Source: Actinomycetota bacterium (GTDB lineage Bacteria; Actinomycetota; Actinomycetes; Actinomycetales; Microbacteriaceae). From it: a stretch of DNA of 7,546 bases. The stretch spans positions 1 through 7,546 of the forward strand of contig WLEN01000031.1 in the NCBI GenBank assembly GCA_009704225.1. Reading direction: 5' to 3'. A model generated the notes under the pieces. That model worked only from the letters and a program-made list of their open reading frames with translations, was not told the DNA's origin and ran no database searches. A program made the translations under genes and the position numbers. Position 1 is the stretch's first letter; every line of letters begins with the position of its first letter. Shown here in pieces: positions 1 through 6,535 of the stretch.

Positions 1-1
1 C

Positions 2-229
2 GGGGCGGGCTTGTTCACGAACAACATGTCGAACACAATCCGCGCAATTCGCGAAATCGAATCCGGCGTCGTCCACATCAACTGGACCCAATTGTGGCGA
101 GCGGACTTGATGCCATACGGTGGTTTCAAATCGAGCGGAATCGGCAAGGAAGGTCCCCGTTCTGCAATCGCCGAAATGACCGAAATCAAGACCGTGATCA
201 TGCACGGAACTCCCTGGACAAACAACTAA
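2..229 (+). CDS. Aldehyde dehydrogenase family protein, C-terminal end only (5' truncated by window edge)
   Basis: Only the last 75 residues are in the window; the catalytic Cys and Glu lie outside it. The visible part has the standard ALDH C-terminus: a GLFTNN stretch, a GVVHINW strand, then MPYGGFKSSGIGKEG and EMTEIKTV before the stop TAA. The GGxKxSGxGxEG motif and the xEMTExKTV end are typical of NAD(P)-dependent aldehyde dehydrogenases that oxidise short hydroxy- or semialdehydes to acids. The end does not resemble methylmalonate/malonate-semialdehyde dehydrogenase (IolA/MmsA), the ALDH normally found in inositol operons. The stop is 9 bp before the iolD start, so the two are almost certainly co-transcribed. 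By inference it oxidises an aldehyde produced by the pathway, possibly from the aldolase encoded two genes downstream. Exact substrate unknown. Confidence 0.9.
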   Translation, partial: GAGLFTNNMSNTIRAIREIESGVVHINWTQLWRADLMPYGGFKSSGIGKEGPRSAIAEMTEIKTVIMHGTPWTNN

Positions 230-232
230 GGA
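228..232 (+). promoter_or_regulatory. Ribosome binding site of iolD
   Basis: AAGGA overlaps the TAA stop of the aldehyde dehydrogenase gene and lies 6 bases before the GTG at 239. It supports GTG 239 as the iolD start and suggests translational coupling to the upstream gene. Confidence 0.7.
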
Positions 233-238
233 CACCCC

Positions 239-2197
239 GTGACACACGCACGAAAAACCATTCGACTGACCGTCGCCCAAGCGCTCGTCAAATACATCGC
301 GGCGCAGTATTCCGTTGCTGACGGCGTGCGCGAGCGGTTCATCCCGGCCGCATTCGGAATCTTCGGACACGGAAACGTCGCCGGACTTGGGCAGGCACTC
401 GACGAATTCAACGACGAACTCCCGTTTATCCAGGGTCGAAACGAGCAGGCTCTTGCTCACGCCGCCATCGCTTTTGCAAAAGCAAAACGGCGTCGCCAGG
501 CGCTCGCCGTGACGGCATCGATTGGACCGGGCGCACTGAACATGGTGACCGCGGCCGGACTTGCCACGGTTAACCGACTCCCCGTCCTGCTGCTTCCCGG
601 AGACACCTACGCCACGCGCCGCCAGGGTCCCGTCTTGCAGCAAATCGAAGACCCTAGTGCGCCTGACATCACGGCGAACGACGCATTCCGCCCCGTGTCT
701 CGGTTCTTCGACCGCATCACACGCCCCGAGCAACTCTTGACCGCACTGCCGCAGGCGTTCCGCGTCCTCGCGAACCCTGTTGAAACCGGTGCCGTCGTCA
801 TCGCGTTGCCGCAGGACATCCAGTCACACGCTCACGACTACCCCGTCGAGTTCTTTGAACCGCACGACTGGAAGATTCGCCGCCCGCAACCCGAGGCCGA
901 GGATGTGCGCACGGTCGCGGAGATTCTGCGTTCGGCGAAGAAACCGCTCATCATCGCTGGTGGTGGTGTCATTTATTCTGGCGCGACTGTCGAACTCGAA
1001 GCGCTGGCGAATGCCACGGGAATTCCCGTCGCAGAGACGTTCGGTGGTAAGGGCGCCATTCAGAACCCGGGCCCGTGGCACGTCTGGGGTATCGGACTCG
1101 AGGGTTCGCCCGAAACGAACCGACTCGTCGAGCAAGCGGATGTCATTCTGCACGTCGGCACGCGCTTGACCGATTTCGCGACGGCGTCGCAGTCATTGTT
1201 CCACAACCCCAACGTTCGCTTCGTGAGCCTCAACGTCAGCGAATTCGACGGCGTCAAGCAGGGTGCTGCCACGATTGTCGCCGACGCCAAGGTCGGACTC
1301 GCCGCCCTCACCGCCGAAGTGTCGGGTTACCGGGTTCCCGCGGAATGGACGGCTGAAATCGCCGAACGCCAGTCGCGCTGGGTCGCAATGCGCGCCGCTG
1401 CGATTGACCCCGACGTGTTGTTCCCAAAGACCGCAGAACACGACCCCGACGGAACTGACGCAATCATCACGCAGGGTCAGATGCTCGGTGTCATGCAAGA
1501 GCACGCCCGCGACGGCGACATCCTCATTGCGGGCGCGGGGGGTCCTCCCGGCGACGTCCAGAAGGTGTGGGATGCGACGAACGGGCGATTTGCCCATCTC
1601 GAATTCGGATTCTCGTGCATGGGCTACGAACTACCTGCCGCCATCGGAGTTCGATTCGCCGAGCCCGACCCAGCTCACCGCGTCATGACGTTTATCGGAG
1701 ACGGAACGTTCCTCATGGCTCCAACCGAACTCGTCACGGCGGCTCAAGAAGGCCTCCCGCTGACAATCGTTATCTCAGAGAACCACGGCTATCAGGTCAT
1801 CCGACGACTCCAGATGTGGCGCGTTGGACACCATTACGGCAACGAGTTCCGATATCGCGACCCGGCGAAGAACGTGGTCAACCAGGTCGAATCAAACAAC
1901 AGCGCGGGACGCCTCGAGGGCGGATACCTCGACGTCGACCTTGTGGCGGTCGCCCGCGGACTCGGAGCGCACGCACTTCGGGTTCGGACCGCCGACGAGT
2001 TCCGCACTGCCCTCAACGACACGCGTGACAACGCCGGACCCGTCGTCATCGTCGTCGCCACGATCCCCCACGCAAACCTGCCTGCTTCCGGGGTGTGGTG
2101 GGACGTCGCTCCCGCCGAGGTGTCAGACCAGCCGTGGCTTACTGCCGTTCGCGAGGACTACGCAGCGGGGATTGCCAACCAACGTTGGCACGGATAG
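239..2197 (+). CDS. iolD: 3D-(3,5/4)-trihydroxycyclohexane-1,2-dione hydrolase (ThDP-dependent, IolD)
   Basis: This 652-residue protein is full length for IolD. The family hydrolyses the C-C bond of 3D-trihydroxycyclohexane-1,2-dione, opening the inositol ring to 5-deoxyglucuronate in the cytoplasm, with ThDP and Mg2+. The three-part ThDP enzyme fold is visible. The N-terminal domain has IFGHGNVAGLGQAL (41-54), QGRNEQ (65-70; Glu69 would be the cofactor-activating Glu) and SIGPGALNMVTAA (94-106). The middle domain has KPLIIAGGGV (235-244). The C-terminal domain has the ThDP/metal motif from GDG (487-489) to EN (514-515), followed by HGYQVIRRLQ. The ending GVWWDVAPAEVS is also IolD-like. The start is GTG, giving MTHARKTIRLT, which matches the family N-terminus and has a good AAGGA site. 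The gene lies between an ALDH and an aldolase in one tight operon. A paralogue acting on a related cyclitol dione is possible, but family membership is secure. Confidence 0.9.
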   Translation: MTHARKTIRLTVAQALVKYIAAQYSVADGVRERFIPAAFGIFGHGNVAGLGQALDEFNDELPFIQGRNEQALAHAAIAFAKAKRRRQALAVTASIGPGALNMVTAAGLATVNRLPVLLLPGDTYATRRQGPVLQQIEDPSAPDITANDAFRPVSRFFDRITRPEQLLTALPQAFRVLANPVETGAVVIALPQDIQSHAHDYPVEFFEPHDWKIRRPQPEAEDVRTVAEILRSAKKPLIIAGGGVIYSGATVELEALANATGIPVAETFGGKGAIQNPGPWHVWGIGLEGSPETNRLVEQADVILHVGTRLTDFATASQSLFHNPNVRFVSLNVSEFDGVKQGAATIVADAKVGLAALTAEVSGYRVPAEWTAEIAERQSRWVAMRAAAIDPDVLFPKTAEHDPDGTDAIITQGQMLGVMQEHARDGDILIAGAGGPPGDVQKVWDATNGRFAHLEFGFSCMGYELPAAIGVRFAEPDPAHRVMTFIGDGTFLMAPTELVTAAQEGLPLTIVISENHGYQVIRRLQMWRVGHHYGNEFRYRDPAKNVVNQVESNNSAGRLEGGYLDVDLVAVARGLGAHALRVRTADEFRTALNDTRDNAGPVVIVVATIPHANLPASGVWWDVAPAEVSDQPWLTAVREDYAAGIANQRWHG

Positions 2198-2201
2198 CCG
2201 C

Positions 2202-2978
2202 ATGGCGACTCCGCTGAACTACGGACGACTTCGCGAGCGTCTGCATGGACCCGACGTCACCGTTGGTGTTTTCGCTGGGCTGGGCTCTGTCCTCGCCGCC
2301 GAGGTCGCCGCCGCGAGTGGTGTCGACTGGGTGCTCGTGGATTGTGAACACGGCGCCGCGGGCGACGACATCGTGTCGCCGATCGTCGCTACGACCGGCG
2401 CCTACGGGGTTCCAACCCTCGTCCGCGCGGAATCCGGCGAGCGAATCCGAATCGGTCGGGCGCTGGACGCGGGAGCAGCCGGCGTCATGATCCCCCGCCT
2501 GACGAGTGCCGATGAGGTTCGCGCCGCCATCAGCCACTTCTTTTACCCACCTCGTGGTGATCGCGGTGTCGCCACGTACAACCGTGCGAATCAATGGGGG
2601 GCTGAAACCTCGGCCCTCGACGGCGCGGTGCACGCGTGCGCGATGATCCAAATCGAGACCCGTGGTGCGCTCACTGACGTGGATGAAATCGCTGCGATTG
2701 ACGGTGTTGACATGCTCTTCGTTGGTCCGCTCGACCTCAGCTACTCGCTCGGAATTCCTCGACAATACGACCACCCCGACTTTCTCACCGCGCTCGATTT
2801 GGTGCTTGCCGCGACAAACCGCGCCGGGATTGCCGCCGGGATCCTCGCCCCCGACGCCGAAACCGCGCAGCGACACATTGACCGCGGATTTAGGTTCATC
2901 GCCGTGTCGTCCGACTCGGTACTCTTGTCCGCCGCAATTCGCCAGAACGTGACCGCCCTGAAAGGATCCGCCTCATGA
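2202..2978 (+). CDS. HpcH/HpaI-family class II 2-keto acid aldolase
   Basis: This 258-residue protein has the usual length of HpcH/HpaI aldolases, metal-dependent TIM-barrel enzymes that cleave 2-keto(-3-deoxy) acids such as 4-hydroxy-2-oxoheptanedioate, 2-keto-3-deoxyglucarate or 2-keto-3-deoxyrhamnonate to pyruvate (or a hydroxylated analogue) plus an aldehyde. The key residues are present: DWVLVDCEHG (42-51) with His50 as the likely catalytic base, Arg75 in TLVRAES for the keto acid, GVMIPR (94-99), and the metal ligands Glu152 (MIQIETRG) and Asp178 (FVGPLDLS). ATG 2202 is chosen because it lies 4 bp after the iolD stop and gives a family-like N-terminus. The frame stays open upstream, but that part only shadows iolD. 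No strong Shine-Dalgarno is visible, so coupling to iolD is likely. The 3' end overlaps the next start in ATGA. It is not related to IolJ, the usual aldolase of inositol catabolism. The exact substrate is not readable from sequence. Confidence 0.88.
   Translation: MATPLNYGRLRERLHGPDVTVGVFAGLGSVLAAEVAAASGVDWVLVDCEHGAAGDDIVSPIVATTGAYGVPTLVRAESGERIRIGRALDAGAAGVMIPRLTSADEVRAAISHFFYPPRGDRGVATYNRANQWGAETSALDGAVHACAMIQIETRGALTDVDEIAAIDGVDMLFVGPLDLSYSLGIPRQYDHPDFLTALDLVLAATNRAGIAAGILAPDAETAQRHIDRGFRFIAVSSDSVLLSAAIRQNVTALKGSAS
2961..2966 (+). promoter_or_regulatory. Ribosome binding site of the Gfo/Idh dehydrogenase gene
   Basis: AAAGGA inside the end of the aldolase gene, 8 bases before ATG 2975. 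It supports that start, which overlaps the aldolase stop as ATGA. Confidence 0.65.
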
Positions 2979-4189
2979 TCGCCTCCTCCCGCACCGAAGT
3001 TGGCGTCGGACTCATCAGCGTCGGCTGGATGGGCAAGGTCCACAGTCGCGCCTACGGCGCTGTCCCCGTGGTTTACCCCGAACTGGGTATCGTCCCCAAA
3101 CTCATTATTGCTGCGGACACCGAGCCGTCGCGTGCCGAGTACGCGAAGGAAGTTCTCGGCTATGCCGAATCAACCCTGGACTATCACGAGGTGCTCGCTC
3201 ATCCCGATGTCGACGTCGTGTCGATCTGCGCACCGAACTTCCTTCACGCCGAGATCGGTATTGCCGCAGCAAAAGCGGGTAAAGCGTTCTGGATTGAAAA
3301 GCCGGTCGGTCGGGGTGTGGACGAAACCCGTGCCGTCGAAGCAGCTGCAAACGAGGCCGGAGTCGTCTCGAGCATCGGGTTCAACTACCGCCACGCGCCT
3401 GCTATCGAAAAAGCCAAGCAGATGATTGCCGACGGTCACCTTGGTCGCATCACGAATATTCGCGGAACTTTCTTCGCCGACTATTCGTCTGAACCTAACG
3501 GCGCTCTGTCATGGCGTTTCACGCGAGCCCTCGCTGGAAGCGGCGTGCTCGGTGATCTGATGGGACACCTCGTCGACCTGATGCAATATGTCGTCGGACC
3601 GATCTCTGATGTCTCTGCTCTGACCTCGACCGTCCACACTCAGCGCCCGATCCAACAAATGGGCAAGGGAACGCATTTCGACGTGATCGAAGGTGGCGAG
3701 TTGGGCGACGTTGAGAACGAGGATTACGCCGCGATGCTCGTCCGTTTCGCGGGAAATGCGGTCGCGGCAGGTGCGGTCGGAACACTTGAGGCGTCTCGAG
3801 TCGCGGTCGGACCTCGCGCGTCGTACAACATCGAAATCTACGGAACCGAGGGTTCGCTCAAGTGGGACTTCGAACGCATGAATGAGTTCGACGTGGCGAT
3901 TGGCCGCTCGGGTGAACTGCTCGGCTACCAGCGGGTGATGACGGGATTGACCTTTGGCGATTTCGACCACTTCCACCCCGGGCCCGGCATGGGACTCGGA
4001 TTTGACGACCTCAAAGTCATTGAGGCGCGCAAGTTCCTTGAGTCCTACGTCGGACGCAACCACGTTAACTCGAACATTCACGACGCAGTCGCGGCCGCCC
4101 AGGTGATTGATGCCGCTGAGCGTTCTGCCGATAGCGGCAAGTGGATTCACCTTGAGCCGGTTGCGGGCGTCACCGCCGCGATTCGATAA
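2975..4189 (+). CDS. Gfo/Idh/MocA-family NAD(P)-dependent sugar or cyclitol dehydrogenase
   Basis: This 404-residue protein has the two-domain layout of the family: an N-terminal Rossmann domain and a C-terminal alpha/beta substrate domain. Visible motifs are GLISVGWMG (12-20), VVSICAPNFLHAE (81-93), WIEKPVGR (106-113) with the catalytic Lys109, FNYRHAPA (136-143), and GVLGDLMGHLVD (190-201), giving the Asp194/His198 pair that corresponds to DxxxH in inositol dehydrogenase. The first Gly of the nucleotide-binding GxGxxG is Ser15. From memory, the segment PNGALSWRFTRALAGSGVLGD (174-194) and the TEGSLKWDFER region resemble levoglucosan dehydrogenase more than classical IolG. It should oxidise a ring hydroxyl of a cyclitol or anhydro/pyranose sugar. 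The start ATG has an AAAGGA site and overlaps the aldolase stop. In this operon it most plausibly supplies the ketone intermediate. Its substrate is inferred from context only. Confidence 0.88.
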   Translation: MIASSRTEVGVGLISVGWMGKVHSRAYGAVPVVYPELGIVPKLIIAADTEPSRAEYAKEVLGYAESTLDYHEVLAHPDVDVVSICAPNFLHAEIGIAAAKAGKAFWIEKPVGRGVDETRAVEAAANEAGVVSSIGFNYRHAPAIEKAKQMIADGHLGRITNIRGTFFADYSSEPNGALSWRFTRALAGSGVLGDLMGHLVDLMQYVVGPISDVSALTSTVHTQRPIQQMGKGTHFDVIEGGELGDVENEDYAAMLVRFAGNAVAAGAVGTLEASRVAVGPRASYNIEIYGTEGSLKWDFERMNEFDVAIGRSGELLGYQRVMTGLTFGDFDHFHPGPGMGLGFDDLKVIEARKFLESYVGRNHVNSNIHDAVAAAQVIDAAERSADSGKWIHLEPVAGVTAAIR

Positions 4190-4197
4190 GAGCCGAA

Positions 4198-5109
4198 ATG
4201 TCGGTCGTTGTCGCTCTCGGTCCGGTCGACCGGCCTATTGTCGAAAAGCACCTCGGCGGCAATCACGTCCTTGTGTCCGACGCATCCGCCATCGACTTGG
4301 CTAAGGCTGAAGGGGCCATTGTTCGAGGCAACGTGACCGTTGACCGCGCGCTGTTCGATGCGATGCCCAAGCTTCGGGTGTTGGCGCGAACCGGTGTTGG
4401 CACTGAACTGGTCGACCTCGATGTCGCGCGCGAACGATCAATTCCCGTCGTCATCACCCCGGGAAGCAACACCAACGCGGTCGCCGAGGGTGCTCTCGCA
4501 ATGATGTTGCACCTCACCAAAAATCTCGCGGCGATGACCGAACTCGTGCGAGACGGCCGCTGGGACGAGCGCGAGAACTACCCGCTTGGAGACATCGACG
4601 GGTCAACCGTTGGCATAGTCGGGTGGGGGCGAATCGGTCAACGTCTCGGTGCAGTCGCAGGTGCACTCGGAGCAACCGTCCGCGCATTCGATCCTGCCGC
4701 GTCGGTTCCAACCGGTATTCGAGCAGATTCGCTCGCCGAACTGCTCGCGGTCAGTGATGTGGTGTCGCTTCACGCGCCGCTCATCGAGTCGACACACCAC
4801 ATGATCAACGACGAGACGCTGGCGGGCATCAAGCCGGGTGCGATCCTCATCAATTGTGGTCGAGGACCGCTCATCGACATCGATGCGGTATACCGAGCTC
4901 TCCAGGCCGGACAATTGACGGGAGTTGGCCTCGACGTGTTCGATGAGGAACCACCCGCGATACACCCGATCATGAGCGACCCGCGGGTCGTCACGACTCC
5001 TCACGTAATGGGACTTACTCGAACAGCCGCGGCTCAAACGTACGCTGACGCGGCCGATGGCATCCGCGCGGTACTCGAGGGCAGGCCTCCGGCCGCAATC
5101 GCGACGTGA
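4198..5109 (+). CDS. D-isomer-specific 2-hydroxyacid dehydrogenase (short SerA/GyaR-like form)
   Basis: This 303-residue protein belongs to the D-2-hydroxyacid dehydrogenase family, which interconverts 2-oxoacids and D-2-hydroxyacids with NAD(P)H. Both domains are present: a substrate-domain motif LARTGVGTELVD (62-73) and a Rossmann core with GIVGWGRIG (139-147) and AFDPA (163-167), where Asp165 points to NAD rather than NADP. The catalytic triad is intact: Arg222 (NCGRGPLID), Glu251 (DVFDEEPP) and His269 (TPHVMG). It lacks the ACT or ASB regulatory domains of full SerA, so a catabolic role is likelier than serine synthesis. ATG 4198 starts 8 bp after the upstream stop, with a modest AAGAG site. 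As last gene of the operon it may reduce a 2-oxoacid released by the aldolase, such as hydroxypyruvate, but that is inference; glyoxylate or another oxoacid is equally possible. Confidence 0.88.
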   Translation: MSVVVALGPVDRPIVEKHLGGNHVLVSDASAIDLAKAEGAIVRGNVTVDRALFDAMPKLRVLARTGVGTELVDLDVARERSIPVVITPGSNTNAVAEGALAMMLHLTKNLAAMTELVRDGRWDERENYPLGDIDGSTVGIVGWGRIGQRLGAVAGALGATVRAFDPAASVPTGIRADSLAELLAVSDVVSLHAPLIESTHHMINDETLAGIKPGAILINCGRGPLIDIDAVYRALQAGQLTGVGLDVFDEEPPAIHPIMSDPRVVTTPHVMGLTRTAAAQTYADAADGIRAVLEGRPPAAIAT

Positions 5110-5113
5110 CGGT

Positions 5114-6535
5114 TTAGTCGAGGCTCGCGAGTAGGCGATTGGTCGAGATCATCGCTCCGCCGAGAACGGCGGGAACGCCTCCGCCAGGGTGAACCGACGC
5201 GCCAACCCGCCATAACCACGGCCGTCGCCTCGACGAGTAGCTGGGCTTGTGAAACGGGCCGCTCTGCCACCATGGGTGTCCCTCGCCGTACAACGCCCCG
5301 CCCACGGCTCCGAATCCGGCGAAGTACTCGGGGTGAAAGACGGTGTGGTCGGTGATCATCGTCGACAATTCGCGCGGCAACCCCATCACGTCACTGATTC
5401 GACGCATCTCAGCCTGAACAAACTCGTGGTCAATTCCGTATCGTTTGCCGTCCGGTGGTGCGGTGAGCAAAATGGCAGCGGTCGGACGGTCATTCGGATA
5501 GATATGTCCGGCTCGGTAGTAGTTGAGGAACGCCATCGTCTGATTCGGCAGAGTCTTCGTTCGAATGCTCTCGTACAGGTCGGCGGGGTCGTCCGGCATG
5601 ATGACCGAGTGAGTGACGATTTCGGGCGGTAGCTCTTCGTCGAGCACGGCGAACACGGCAATTCCCGAGCACGACAGCGCTTTCGGGGCGCGAACTCGTT
5701 GCCCAAGCAACCGTTCGAGAATGCCCGCATCGAGCCCGCTGACAACAACATCCGCGTCGTATTCCGCGGACTCTGTGACGACCTTCCCTCGCGACACCGA
5801 GACAACGGGTTCACCGAGTCGAATGGTGGCCCCCGAATTGGTCGCAAGCGTGGCGATGGTCTGCGGGATCTCGTTGACTCCGCCGGTCGGCACCCAAACG
5901 CCGTCCGTCGACATGACGGCGGGCATCGTCGCGAACAGAGCGAGAGTTTTGGCCGGGGATACTCCCGCGTTAAGAGTGTGAATCGAGATGACTTCGCGCA
6001 GGTTTTCCGGCATCCAATCGAGGCCGTCAAGATATCTGTCGGTGTTGAGCCGGGTGCCGTAGTGGCTGAATAGCGCGGCGGCCGCCGGATAAATCGCGGG
6101 GTCCCACGGGTCGTTCGTCAACATCGTGGTGATGTGGCGACCGAGCGGGCCGTGTTCCGCCTCGAATCGGTCCCACGGTTCTCGCCACGGGTGTCCGGCT
6201 TCGACCGGAAGGTTGGCGACATCGCCACGAAAGTAATACCGACCGACTTCGGGAAGTCGTTCAAGGACGAGCGGTGCGATCTCACGAGAAGTCGGCGCAC
6301 CGGCTGGACCGAGCTCGTCGAATCGGTCGAGGAATTTCTCGAGTGCAGCGGGAAAGGTAATCAGTGATGGCCCGGTGTCGATGCGTTGACCGGCGACCTC
6401 AATGCGACGACTTTTGCCACCAATCCAGTCGTTCTTGTCGATGACCGTGACGTCGTGACCTGCGCGTGCAAGGAGCGCGGCCGACGACAGGCCCCCGAGT
6501 CCCGCCCCGATGACGACGACGCGGCGAGGTGTCAC
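5114..6535 (-). CDS. CrtI/CrtD-type FAD-dependent carotenoid desaturase
   Basis: This 473-residue protein belongs to the phytoene desaturase family, membrane-associated FAD enzymes that introduce double bonds into carotenoid precursors. The N-terminus has the FAD-binding VVVIGAGLGGLSSAALLARAG (6-26) with the ribose-binding acid at Asp33, then GGKSR and DTGPSLIT (53-60). The C-terminus has the family signature GASVHPGGGVP (445-455) closing the FAD site. The start is GTG 6535, overlapping the TGA of the prenyltransferase as GTGA. The frame is open further upstream, but that part only shadows the prenyltransferase and would put about 76 residues before the FAD strand. No clear Shine-Dalgarno is visible, so coupling is likely. 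The internal sequence is not a close match to the CrtI I know from Corynebacterium. Pairing with a lycopene elongase suggests a 3,4-desaturase (CrtD-like) or a divergent phytoene desaturase; sequence alone does not decide. Confidence 0.85.
   Translation of the reverse strand: MTPRRVVVIGAGLGGLSSAALLARAGHDVTVIDKNDWIGGKSRRIEVAGQRIDTGPSLITFPAALEKFLDRFDELGPAGAPTSREIAPLVLERLPEVGRYYFRGDVANLPVEAGHPWREPWDRFEAEHGPLGRHITTMLTNDPWDPAIYPAAAALFSHYGTRLNTDRYLDGLDWMPENLREVISIHTLNAGVSPAKTLALFATMPAVMSTDGVWVPTGGVNEIPQTIATLATNSGATIRLGEPVVSVSRGKVVTESAEYDADVVVSGLDAGILERLLGQRVRAPKALSCSGIAVFAVLDEELPPEIVTHSVIMPDDPADLYESIRTKTLPNQTMAFLNYYRAGHIYPNDRPTAAILLTAPPDGKRYGIDHEFVQAEMRRISDVMGLPRELSTMITDHTVFHPEYFAGFGAVGGALYGEGHPWWQSGPFHKPSYSSRRRPWLWRVGASVHPGGGVPAVLGGAMISTNRLLASLD

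Noticed and set aside
1824..2201. In-frame upstream extension of the aldolase reading frame
   Set aside because: It lies wholly inside iolD in another frame and is a Ser/Thr/Arg-rich shadow translation. ATG 2202 gives the correct family length and N-terminus.
2139..2876. 245-codon minus-strand open frame opposite the aldolase gene
   Set aside because: Its translation is Arg/Gly/Asp-rich without recognisable motifs, and it is antisense to a gene with intact catalytic residues. High-GC codon bias explains the open frame.
3509..4150. 213-codon minus-strand open frame opposite the Gfo/Idh gene
   Set aside because: It is a shadow of a well-supported gene, with no domain or neighbour support.
5127..5140. 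Short CTCGCGAG palindrome near the operon junction as a terminator
   Set aside because: It is only 8 bases with no loop and no T-run, and lies within the desaturase coding sequence. Such palindromes are expected by chance in GC-rich DNA.
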